Of a DNA stretch of 64,000 nt, positions 57,818 through 64,000 are shown piece after piece. Position 1 is the stretch's first letter; each line of letters opens with the position of its first letter. The DNA comes from Pseudomonas sp. GV085. Its GTDB lineage: Bacteria; Pseudomonadota; Gammaproteobacteria; Pseudomonadales; Pseudomonadaceae. The stretch lies in the NCBI RefSeq assembly GCF_003050925.1, contig NZ_QAOV01000009.1:1-64000 (forward strand). Direction: 5' to 3'. The notes beneath the pieces are model-generated. The model was not told the origin of the DNA, ran no database searches, and saw only the letters and a program-made list of their open reading frames with translations. The translations under genes and the position numbers were made by a program.

Positions 57818-58981
57818 TTAAACGTAGAACGACTTCAGCGGCGGGAAGCCATTGAACTCAACAGCGCTGTAACTGGTGGTATAGGCACCGGTCGACAGCC
57901 AGTACAGGCGATCACCGATGGCCAGGTTCAGCGGCAGGCCGTACTTGTAGTTTTCGTACATGATGTCGGCGCTGTCGCAGGTCGGGCCGGCGATGACCAC
58001 TTCTTCCATCTCGCCCTTTTTCTCGGTCCAGATCGGGAACTTGATGGCTTCGTCCATGGTTTCGATCAGGCCGGAGAACTTGCCCACATCCGTGTACACC
58101 CAACGCTCTACCGCGGTACGGGATTTACGCGCGACCAGCACCACTTCGCTGACCAGGATGCCGGCGTTGGCGATCAGCGAACGGCCTGGCTCGAGGATGA
58201 TTTCCGGCAGGTCGTCACCGAAGTCTTCCTTGAGGAAGCGGATGATTTCCTCAGCGTAGGTTTCCAGGCTGTTGGTGCGGGTGATGTAGTTGGCCGGGAA
58301 GCCACCGCCCATGTTGATCAGCTTCAGGTGAATGCCGTCTTCTTCCTTCAGGCGTTCGAAGATCACTTTGACCTTGGCGATGGCCGCGTCCCATACGCTG
58401 ATGTCGCGCTGCTGCGAACCCACGTGGAACGAGATGCCGTAAGGTACCAGGCCCAGGTCACGGGCGAGGATCAGCAGGTCCATGGCCATGTCGGTCTGGC
58501 AGCCGAATTTGCGCGACAACGGCCAGTCAGCAGTGGTCGAGCCTTCGGTCAGGATGCGCACGTAGACTTTCGAACCCGGTGCGGCCTTGGCGATGTTGCG
58601 CAGGTCGGCTTCGGAGTCGGTGGAAAACAGGCGCACGCCCTTCTCGTAGAAGTAGCGGATGTCCTTGGATTTCTTGATGGTGTTGCCGTAGCTGATACGG
58701 TCGGCGCTGACGCCGCGATCCATCACTTTGTCCAGTTCATAGATCGAGGCGATGTCGAAGCTCGAGCCTTTCTCCTTGAGCAGGTCGATGATCTCGACGG
58801 CCGGGTTGGCCTTGACCGCGTAGTAGACCTTGGCGAATTCGAAACCGGCGCGCAGGTCGTCATAGGCCTGGCTGATCATCGCGGTGTCGATCACCACGAA
58901 CGGGGTTTCCTGCTTGTCGGCGAACGCCTTCATTTTGTCAAAAGTGGCGCGCGCGAAATAATCTTCGACCTGGATCGGCAT
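57818..58981 (-). CDS. speC: Ornithine/lysine decarboxylase, fold type III (SpeC type)
   Basis: A PLP enzyme that decarboxylates ornithine (and perhaps lysine) to putrescine or cadaverine for polyamine synthesis. The 387-residue protein is of the alanine-racemase/eukaryotic ODC fold: PLP lysine in YYAVKANP (Lys at about 57), HVGSQQRD, the phosphate-binding GGGFP, EPGRSLIANAG, and the catalytic cysteine in GPTCDSAD (about 335). PAO1 SpeC is of this type. The start at 58981 is chosen because the seven extra residues to 59002 are not family-like. An inverted repeat lies 44 bases upstream. Confidence 0.93.
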   Translation of the reverse strand: MPIQVEDYFARATFDKMKAFADKQETPFVVIDTAMISQAYDDLRAGFEFAKVYYAVKANPAVEIIDLLKEKGSSFDIASIYELDKVMDRGVSADRISYGNTIKKSKDIRYFYEKGVRLFSTDSEADLRNIAKAAPGSKVYVRILTEGSTTADWPLSRKFGCQTDMAMDLLILARDLGLVPYGISFHVGSQQRDISVWDAAIAKVKVIFERLKEEDGIHLKLINMGGGFPANYITRTNSLETYAEEIIRFLKEDFGDDLPEIILEPGRSLIANAGILVSEVVLVARKSRTAVERWVYTDVGKFSGLIETMDEAIKFPIWTEKKGEMEEVVIAGPTCDSADIMYENYKYGLPLNLAIGDRLYWLSTGAYTTSYSAVEFNGFPPLKSFYV

Positions 58982-59024
58982 GCTGGGAACTCCTACTGGC
59001 AAACTAAAATTATCAATGGGTGCG

Positions 59025-59178
59025 AGGGTGTGTCATCAATGAATTCGCGAGTGCGTTGCGCCTGAGCGCGTGCCAGGCAAGGCGCAGGCCGCCGCTAATG
59101 GCCGCTCCCTTCGCAAGGCCTGCAACGCAGCATGGCGCGCGCTCCGGCGCACTCGTGAATTCATTGATGACACACCCT
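59025..59178. repeat. Long inverted repeat upstream of speC
   Basis: Outer arms of 31 bases (59025-59055 and 59148-59178) are perfect except for one base; the core is GTGTGTCATCAATGAATTC. The inner parts are also partly complementary (GAGCGCG..GCC against GGC..CGCGCTC), so the RNA or single strand could form one long hairpin. It differs from both REP families and may be a miniature mobile element or a regulatory structure. Confidence 0.8.
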
Positions 59179-59243
59179 CCTGAACGTCCTCCGTATCCCC
59201 ACTTTGGTTCGCCTACTTCCCAAGGCATGTCGCCGAAAGCAAA

Positions 59244-59277
59244 AAGGCCATGGGAAGTGCAGCTTTCCCTTGGCCTT
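59244..59277. other. Stem-loop, possible terminator
   Basis: AAGGCCA / TGGCCTT with an inner GGGAA / TTCCC extension and a short loop. A-rich sequence flanks the left side, so it could end transcription leaving on the minus strand, where the left-side A run would read as T. Confidence 0.5.
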
Positions 59278-59671
59278 GCTGTCTCGTCGTCAGTACTTGA
59301 GCCGGATGGATCGTTTCCAGCATGGACGTTCGGCGCGAACTTTAGGGCGTGAGGGGCCTGAGATCAACAAAAAATGTCGCGTTTTTGCACTCTTCTGACG
59401 CGCGTTACGAGCATTACTCTTTGTAACCGACACAGATGACGGGCAGATGTTCCCGAGGAATTGTGAAGTGTTAAAAATACCTGCACGTTCGACGCTTTTG
59501 TACGCTAAGTCACTAGGAAGTACGATGGCGACAATATGGGCGACGTTGGCAGCGAAAAGGTAGGCTGAGAGGGGATTTGACTATTTCAGAGTGTGTTTCC
59601 GGATGGCTTTTGCAGATGCTGCTGTTGATATTTTTTTCCGGCCTGCCGATTACTCAAAAAATGCACAAACC

Positions 59672-59765
59672 TTGTAGGAGCGAGCCTGCTCGCGATGGCA
59701 TTTTCACTGCCAACATCGTCGTTGACTGACATCGCGCTATCGCGAGCAGGCTCACTCCTACAGGT
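59672..59765. repeat. REP-type inverted pair, family B (variant)
   Basis: TGTAGGAGCGAGCCTGCTCG ... CGAGCAGGCTCACTCCTACA. It has the GCCTGC variant centre. The spacer contains ATCGTCGTTGAC, the reverse of spacers seen in other family B copies. Confidence 0.9.
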
Positions 59766-59795
59766 TTTGGGTTTTTTACCGGGCGATATGAGTGA

Positions 59796-60953
59796 TCAGG
59801 CGACCACTGCCTCGGCAGGCGACACGATGTTGGTTTTCATCCCCCGCGAACGTCCGGAGCTCAAGTAAGCCGCAATCGACTCCTGCGTGACCTCGCCAAG
59901 GAACACTCGTTCGGCATCCATCACCGGCAACCACGCCCGATTGAACTCGTACATGCGCGACAGCAGAATGCGCAAATGTTCGTCGTACGCCGCCGTGGCG
60001 TTGAACTCGCGTTGGTACTGTGCGCAGGTGCCGGTCTGACGGTGCAGGTCGCGACGTCGTACGTAACCCAGGGCTTTATTCTCGGCACAAGTGACCACCA
60101 CATAACGTCGGTCATGCTCGTCCATCAATTCCAGCGCATCGGCCACCGGAGTCTCAGGACTCACCGACGGCGCGTTATCCGCCGCATCTTCCGCCTTCAC
60201 CAGCAGCAGGCGCTTGAGTGTGCTGTCCTGGCCGACGAAGTTACTGACAAACTCATCCGCCGGGTGCGCGAGCAACGTGTCCGGGTGATCGATCTGCAAC
60301 AACTTGCCGGCGCGGAAGATCGCGATCTTGTCGCCGAGCTTGATCGCCTCGTCGATGTCATGGCTGACCATGATCACGGTCTTGTTCAGCGCCCGCTGCA
60401 TTTCGAAGAACTCGTTCTGGATCATCTCGCGGTTGATCGGGTCGACCGCGCCGAAGGGTTCGTCCATCAACAGCAGCGGCGCATCGGCGGCCAGTGCGCG
60501 AATCACGCCGATCCGCTGTTGTTGGCCTCCGGACAATTCCCGCGGATAGCGATGCAGGTATTGTTTGGGTTCAAGCTTGATCATGCTCATCAACTCACGG
60601 GCGCGGTCGTGGCATTTCTGCTTGTCCCAGCCGAGCAGTTTCGGTACGACCACGATGTTCTCTTCGATGGTCATGTTCGGGAACAGACCGATCTGCTGGA
60701 TCACGTAACCGATGTTGCGGCGCAGTGTTACTTCGTCGAGGCCGGTGGTGTCTTCGCCATTGATCAGGATCTTGCCCGAGGTCGGTTTGATCAGGCGGTT
60801 GATCATTTTCAGCGTGGTGCTTTTGCCGCAACCCGATGGTCCGAGGAACACACAGATTTCGCCTTCATTGACGGTCAGGCTCACCGAGTCCACGGCTTTC
60901 ACATCTTTGCCGTTGCTTTGGAAGGTCTTGCTGAGGTTTTGAAGTTCGATCAT
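59796..60953 (-). CDS. opuCA: Osmoprotectant ABC transporter ATP-binding protein (OpuCA-like)
   Basis: ATPase of a quaternary-amine (choline, carnitine or glycine betaine) importer. The 385-residue protein has Walker A FLGPSGCGKST (about 36-46), the signature LSGGQQQRIGV, Walker B LLLMDEPFGAVDP and the switch histidine in MVSHDIDEA. Two CBS-type segments follow (about 255-370), which in OpuA/OpuC proteins sense ionic strength or nucleotides. Its start overlaps the upstream permease stop by four bases. It is last in a four-gene operon. Confidence 0.93.
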   Translation of the reverse strand: MIELQNLSKTFQSNGKDVKAVDSVSLTVNEGEICVFLGPSGCGKSTTLKMINRLIKPTSGKILINGEDTTGLDEVTLRRNIGYVIQQIGLFPNMTIEENIVVVPKLLGWDKQKCHDRARELMSMIKLEPKQYLHRYPRELSGGQQQRIGVIRALAADAPLLLMDEPFGAVDPINREMIQNEFFEMQRALNKTVIMVSHDIDEAIKLGDKIAIFRAGKLLQIDHPDTLLAHPADEFVSNFVGQDSTLKRLLLVKAEDAADNAPSVSPETPVADALELMDEHDRRYVVVTCAENKALGYVRRRDLHRQTGTCAQYQREFNATAAYDEHLRILLSRMYEFNRAWLPVMDAERVFLGEVTQESIAAYLSSGRSRGMKTNIVSPAEAVVA

Positions 60954-61603
60954 TTGAGCAGTCCTTTTGGAGTCAGCGAGCGTTGCAGCACTTGCAGGAT
61001 CAGGTCGGCGATGATCGCCAGCACACTGACCAGTACGGCGCCGACGATCAGCATCGACATGTCGCTGCGGCTGATGGAGGCGAGGATGAGTACGCCGAGG
61101 CCTCCGGCGCCGATGGTGGCGGCGATGGTCATGACACCGATGTTCATCACCACTGCAGTGCGCACACCGGCGAGGATCACCGGTACGGCGATGGGCAGTT
61201 CGACCATGCGCAGGCGCTGGCCGAACGTCATGCCGATGCCGCGCGCGGCTTCGCGGATGCCCGGCTCGACATTGGTCAGCGCCAGGTAGGTGTTACGCAT
61301 GATCGGCAGCAGCGAGTACAGGAAAACCGCGGTAATCGCCGGCATCGGCCCCAGGCCCTGGCCGAACTTTGAGTAGAACGGCAGCAGCAGGCCGAACAGG
61401 GCAATCGACGGCACGGTCAGCAGCACCGTGGCGCTGGCTTGCAAAGGCCCGGCGAGGCTCGGGAAACGTGTCATCAGAATGCCCAGCGGCACGCCGACCA
61501 GAATCGCCAGGGTCACGGCGATACCGACCAGCGTGATGTGCTGCCAGGTCAGGTGGATCACCTGCTGCCAGTCGAGATGGGAAAAGGCGTTCAGGAATTC
61601 CAT
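60950..61603 (-). CDS. opuCB: Osmoprotectant ABC transporter permease (OpuCB-like)
   Basis: A 217-residue inner-membrane permease with five or six membrane segments and the binding-protein-dependent transport signature near EAARGIGMTFGQRLRMVELP (about 120-140). It pairs with the second permease at 62530, as usual for OpuC systems with two different permeases. It is flanked by the binding-protein gene (12 bases upstream) and the ATPase gene (overlapping). Confidence 0.93.
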   Translation of the reverse strand: MEFLNAFSHLDWQQVIHLTWQHITLVGIAVTLAILVGVPLGILMTRFPSLAGPLQASATVLLTVPSIALFGLLLPFYSKFGQGLGPMPAITAVFLYSLLPIMRNTYLALTNVEPGIREAARGIGMTFGQRLRMVELPIAVPVILAGVRTAVVMNIGVMTIAATIGAGGLGVLILASISRSDMSMLIVGAVLVSVLAIIADLILQVLQRSLTPKGLLK

Positions 61604-61615
61604 GACTTTTCCTCC

Positions 61616-62509
61616 TTAATTGATCGGGTGTTGGTGCAGGAAATCGGCGGCAACGGCTGAAGGGCTCTGATGCTCGACGTCGACCCGCGCGTTGAGTTCG
61701 CGCATGGTGTTGTCGTCGAACAGTTCAGCCAGCGGCTTGAGCTGTGCGGCCAATTGCGGGTGCGCATCGAGGTAGGCCTGACGTACCACCGGTGCGGCGG
61801 TGTAGTCCGGGAAGTAATGCTTGTCGTCTTCCAGCAGTTTCAGCTGGAAGGCGTTGAGACGACCGTCGGTGGTGTAGACCAGACCGGCAAACACCTGGCC
61901 GTTACGCAGCGCGGTGTAGACCAGACCCGCATCCATCTGCCGGATGTTTTTGCGCGTGAGGTTCATGTCGTACAGCTGCACCATGCCGTCGAGCCCGTCC
62001 GAACGGTTGGCGAACTCGGTATCCAGCGCCACCAGGTTGTTGGTCTCGGCTTCCTTGCGCAGCACCGTGTTCAGTTCACTGATGGTGTTGATTTGCGGGT
62101 ATTGGTCGGCGACCTTCTTCGGCAGGGCGAGGGCGTAGGTGTTGCTGAATTTCGACGGGGTGAGCCAGACCAGGCCTTTTTTTGCGTCGAGTTCTTTTAC
62201 CCGGGTATAGGACTGTTCGCTGTCGAGTTTTTCAGTGACATGGTTGTAGGCGACCAACGAAACGCCGGTGTATTCCCAGAGCATGTCCAGCTGGCCACTT
62301 TCGTGGGCGCTGCGGGCCAGATTGCTGCCCAGGCCGCCGGTCACTTGCACCTCGTAACCCTTGGTACGCAGGTACTGTGAGGTGATCTCCGCCAGCAGGG
62401 TCTGTTCGGTGAACACCCGGGCGCCGATGCGGATCAAGGGTTTTTCCGCGGCTTGGGCAAATCCTGCGCACAGCAGGACGCAGCCTAGTAATAAGCTTGA
62501 TGTTTTCAT
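61616..62509 (-). CDS. opuCC: Osmoprotectant ABC transporter substrate-binding protein (OpuCC-like)
   Basis: A 297-residue periplasmic protein of the OpuAC/ProX-like family. A Sec signal peptide (MKTSSLLLGCVLLCAGFAQA, about 1-20) is cleaved before AEKPLIRIG. The mature part has FTEQTLLAEITSQYL and LDMLWEYTGVSLVAY, typical of quaternary-amine binders whose aromatic residues cage the ligand. The signal fixes the start at 62509, although the frame is open to 63175. Confidence 0.94.
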   Translation of the reverse strand: MKTSSLLLGCVLLCAGFAQAAEKPLIRIGARVFTEQTLLAEITSQYLRTKGYEVQVTGGLGSNLARSAHESGQLDMLWEYTGVSLVAYNHVTEKLDSEQSYTRVKELDAKKGLVWLTPSKFSNTYALALPKKVADQYPQINTISELNTVLRKEAETNNLVALDTEFANRSDGLDGMVQLYDMNLTRKNIRQMDAGLVYTALRNGQVFAGLVYTTDGRLNAFQLKLLEDDKHYFPDYTAAPVVRQAYLDAHPQLAAQLKPLAELFDDNTMRELNARVDVEHQSPSAVAADFLHQHPIN

Positions 62510-62529
62510 GACGATTCCTTTGCCGGGGC

Positions 62530-63246
62530 TTAAGACAGGCGCAAGCCGCGTTCGAGCCAGAGGCGACTGCCGAGAGTGACCACACCGTCCAGCAGCAGGG
62601 CCAGTAACGCGGTGCACGCGGCACCGAGCAGCAACTGCGGCTGATTGTTCAGGGCAATGCCGGGGAATATCAGGCTGCCAAGGCTGTTGGCGCCGATCAG
62701 GAACGCCAGCGGCGCCGTCCCGACATTGATCGCCAGGGCCACGCGCACACCGCCGATGATGATCGGCACGGCGTTGGGCAATTCGACTTTCCACAGTACC
62801 TGGAACGGGGTCATGCCGATGCCGACGGCGGCTTCCTTGAGCGAACCCTGAACGTTTTTCAGGCCTTCGTAGGTGTTGCGCACGATGGGCAGTAGCGAGG
62901 CGAGGAACAGGGCGAAAATGGCAGGGCCACTGCCGATGCCGAGGATACCGAGGGCGATGGCCAGGACGGCCAGGGGCGGAACGGTGTTGCCGATGTTGAA
63001 GAACTGCATGAAGCGTTCGGCACGGCCGACCATGGAAGGGCGGCTGAGGAGGATGCCGGCAGGAATGCCCACGACAAGGGCGGCCAGCATGGAAGCGAGG
63101 ACGAGAATCAGATGGGCTTGCAGGTAAAACAACAAATCGTCGCGGTAGTGTTCGATCGTGTCGATGCCGATCCATTGGATCAGCAGGGCCAGAAGGGCGA
63201 TTACCAGCGCGCCTCCTATCAGCCCTTTGCCATAGTGGATAGCCAC
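62530..63246 (-). CDS. opuCD: Osmoprotectant ABC transporter permease (OpuCD-like)
   Basis: A 238-residue inner-membrane permease, the first gene of the operon. It has about six membrane segments and the loop EAAVGIGMTPFQVLWKVELP (about 150-170). The GTG start at 63246 (VAIHYGKGLIGG) is supported by AAGGAG seven bases upstream; the open frame extends to 63468, but that part encodes REP sequence and is not real. A 15-base perfect inverted repeat lies in its leader. Confidence 0.92.
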   Translation of the reverse strand: MAIHYGKGLIGGALVIALLALLIQWIGIDTIEHYRDDLLFYLQAHLILVLASMLAALVVGIPAGILLSRPSMVGRAERFMQFFNIGNTVPPLAVLAIALGILGIGSGPAIFALFLASLLPIVRNTYEGLKNVQGSLKEAAVGIGMTPFQVLWKVELPNAVPIIIGGVRVALAINVGTAPLAFLIGANSLGSLIFPGIALNNQPQLLLGAACTALLALLLDGVVTLGSRLWLERGLRLS

Positions 63247-63270
63247 AGGCGGACTCCTTTTTTTCAGTCG

Positions 63271-63324
63271 GCGAACACTTTTTCGTGTGGCAACACCATT
63301 CCTGGCGGCCGAAAAAGTGTTCGC
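63271..63324 (-). other. Inverted repeat in the opuC operon leader
   Basis: GCGAACACTTTTTCG and CGAAAAAGTGTTCGC pair perfectly over 15 bases around a 24-base loop, 25 bases before the opuCD start codon. It may be a leader RNA structure or an operator. Confidence 0.75.
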
Positions 63325-63353
63325 GAGAAGCAGCTCATGCCAAGCGCGTTCCA

Positions 63354-63455
63354 CTGTAGGAGCGAGCTTGCTCGCGATGGGCGTCAACGATAACGCTGGG
63401 TACCTGTATGTACGCGTTGTCTGGACGTTTTTCGCGAGCAAGCTCGCTCCTACAG
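63354..63455. repeat. REP-type inverted pair, family B
   Basis: CTGTAGGAGCGAGCTTGCTC ... GAGCAAGCTCGCTCCTACAG. The spacer begins GCGTCAACGATAACGCT, related to other family B spacers. Confidence 0.92.
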
Positions 63456-63600
63456 AAGGTAGGCGCACGGCTATAGAGCCATGAGCACAGCCTCGTCAGG
63501 CCGAATTGCAGGTGTTTCAGACCCCCGACGAGTGGTCGTAACGGGGGAGTGGACGTCTCCGAGCTTTAAAAGGTTCCCACGTTCCACACCATTTGGCCAC

Positions 63601-63688
63601 CCGTAGGAGCTGCCGCAGGCTGCGATCTTTTGATCTTCGGCGTGGTTTAAATCGCTAAAAAGATCGCAGCCTGCGGCAGCTCCTACGG
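63601..63688. repeat. REP-type inverted pair, family A
   Basis: CCGTAGGAGCTGCCGCAGGC ... GCCTGCGGCAGCTCCTACGG, both arms intact, just upstream of the prfC promoter. Confidence 0.92.
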
Positions 63689-63733
63689 CGGATCGTGTCC
63701 TACGGGCGGTGGTCCGTAAGACTGCATTTGCGC

Positions 63734-63739
63734 TATACT
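63734..63739 (+). promoter_or_regulatory. Likely -10 element of prfC
   Basis: TATACT, 38 bases before the prfC ATG, followed by GC-rich sequence. I see no clear -35. Confidence 0.45.
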
Positions 63740-63777
63740 CGCCGCCCTTTTTTGAATCACCTGCCAGGCGATTTCCC

Positions 63778-64000
63778 ATGACCAAACAGGCCGCCGAAGT
63801 CGCGAAACGCCGCACTTTCGCCATTATTTCCCACCCCGATGCCGGTAAGACCACCATCACCGAGAAGCTCTTGCTGATGGGCAAGGCGATTGCGGTAGCC
63901 GGTACGGTGAAATCGCGTAAATCCGACCGCCATGCCACCTCCGACTGGATGGAAATGGAAAAGCAGCGTGGTATCTCCATTACCACGTCGGTCATGCAGT
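63778..64000 (+). CDS. prfC: Peptide chain release factor 3 (5' part)
   Basis: RF3 is the GTPase that recycles RF1/RF2 from the ribosome after termination. Only the first 74 codons are in the window. They show the GTPase P-loop SHPDAGKTTITEKLL (about 19-33) and the switch I region with RHATSDWMEMEKQRGISITTS, typical of PrfC and its relatives. The rest lies beyond 64000. Confidence 0.95.
   Translation, partial: MTKQAAEVAKRRTFAIISHPDAGKTTITEKLLLMGKAIAVAGTVKSRKSDRHATSDWMEMEKQRGISITTSVMQ

Larger units (their letters stand above)
58982..59795. other. 814-base region without a recognisable gene
   Basis: It holds, in order, the speC leader, a 154-base inverted repeat (59025-59178), a stem-loop (59244-59277), about 390 bases with no coding pattern I trust, and a family B REP pair (59672-59765). 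It must contain the speC promoter. An unannotated small RNA is possible. Confidence 0.7.
63247..63777. other. 531-base intergenic region between the opuC operon and prfC
   Basis: It contains the opuC leader hairpin (63271-63324), a family B REP pair (63354-63455), about 145 bases with no evident feature, a family A REP pair (63601-63688) and the prfC promoter. No gene is supported. Confidence 0.75.

Noticed and set aside
59244..59277. Riboswitch upstream of speC
   Set aside because: Only a simple stem-loop is visible, with no conserved riboswitch core that I recognise, and it is more than 250 bases from the gene.
59013..59352. Open frames on both strands over the inverted repeat upstream of speC
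   Set aside because: The two frames encode near-identical ends only because the DNA is an inverted repeat; no ribosome sites and no family resemblance.
63247..63468. N-terminal extension of the OpuCD-like permease
   Set aside because: The extra 74 residues are translated REP and leader hairpin sequence; the GTG at 63246 has a well-placed AAGGAG.

Overview
The window looks like a chromosomal core segment from a fluorescent Pseudomonas (P. fluorescens group or close relative). The evidence is gene order, protein resemblance and GC-rich codon use. From 176 to 32840 the genes follow the same path as the P. aeruginosa PAO1 smpB-to-pnp region as I remember it: smpB, ratA, rnfH-like, bamE, fur, recN, grpE, dnaK, dnaJ, dapB, carA, carB, greA, yhbY, rlmE, ftsH, folP, glmM, tpiA, secG, tRNA-Leu, tRNA-fMet, rimP, nusA, infB, rbfA, truB, rpsO, pnp. 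This half covers ribosome rescue, iron regulation, DNA repair, heat-shock chaperones, lysine, arginine and pyrimidine precursors, transcription fidelity, membrane proteolysis, folate, cell-wall amino sugar, protein export, translation initiation and RNA turnover.

From 33046 to 48270 the gene content is more genus-specific: tRNA-Thr, a small acidic protein, nadC, ampD-ampE (peptidoglycan recycling), a chemotaxis transducer with a FliA-type promoter, a zinc-ribbon membrane protein, tatD, and a complete fructose phosphotransferase locus (fruR, then fruB-fruK-fruA) with a Cra/FruR operator in the divergent gap. A Tat-exported PhoD-type phosphatase with a Pho-box-like site follows.

From 48408 to 55182 lies a piu-type iron locus: piuB-like reductase and piuA-like TonB receptor on the minus strand, and piuC hydroxylase plus a Sel1-repeat gene on the plus strand. 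A Fur-box-like sequence sits between the two arms. Next, at 55282-57536, is a visibly AT-richer two-gene cassette encoding proteins that resemble alpha-xenorhabdolysin (XaxA/XaxB, YaxA/YaxB) binary pore-forming toxins. It is the only clear accessory island and the most interesting biology here. It is followed by an ornithine/lysine decarboxylase gene (speC type), an opuC-like osmoprotectant ABC transporter operon (59796-63246), and the first 223 bases of prfC.

Intergenic regions carry many REP/REPIN-type inverted repeats of two families, one based on GTAGGAGCTGCCGCAGGC and one on GTAGGAGCGAGCTTGCTCGC. There is also a separate 154-base inverted repeat just upstream of speC. I see no CRISPR array, transposase, integrase or prophage gene. 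No wholly novel system can be claimed from the sequence alone. The best leads are the toxin cassette, the speC-upstream inverted repeat, the opuC leader hairpin and a gene after greA that may be interrupted by an in-frame stop.
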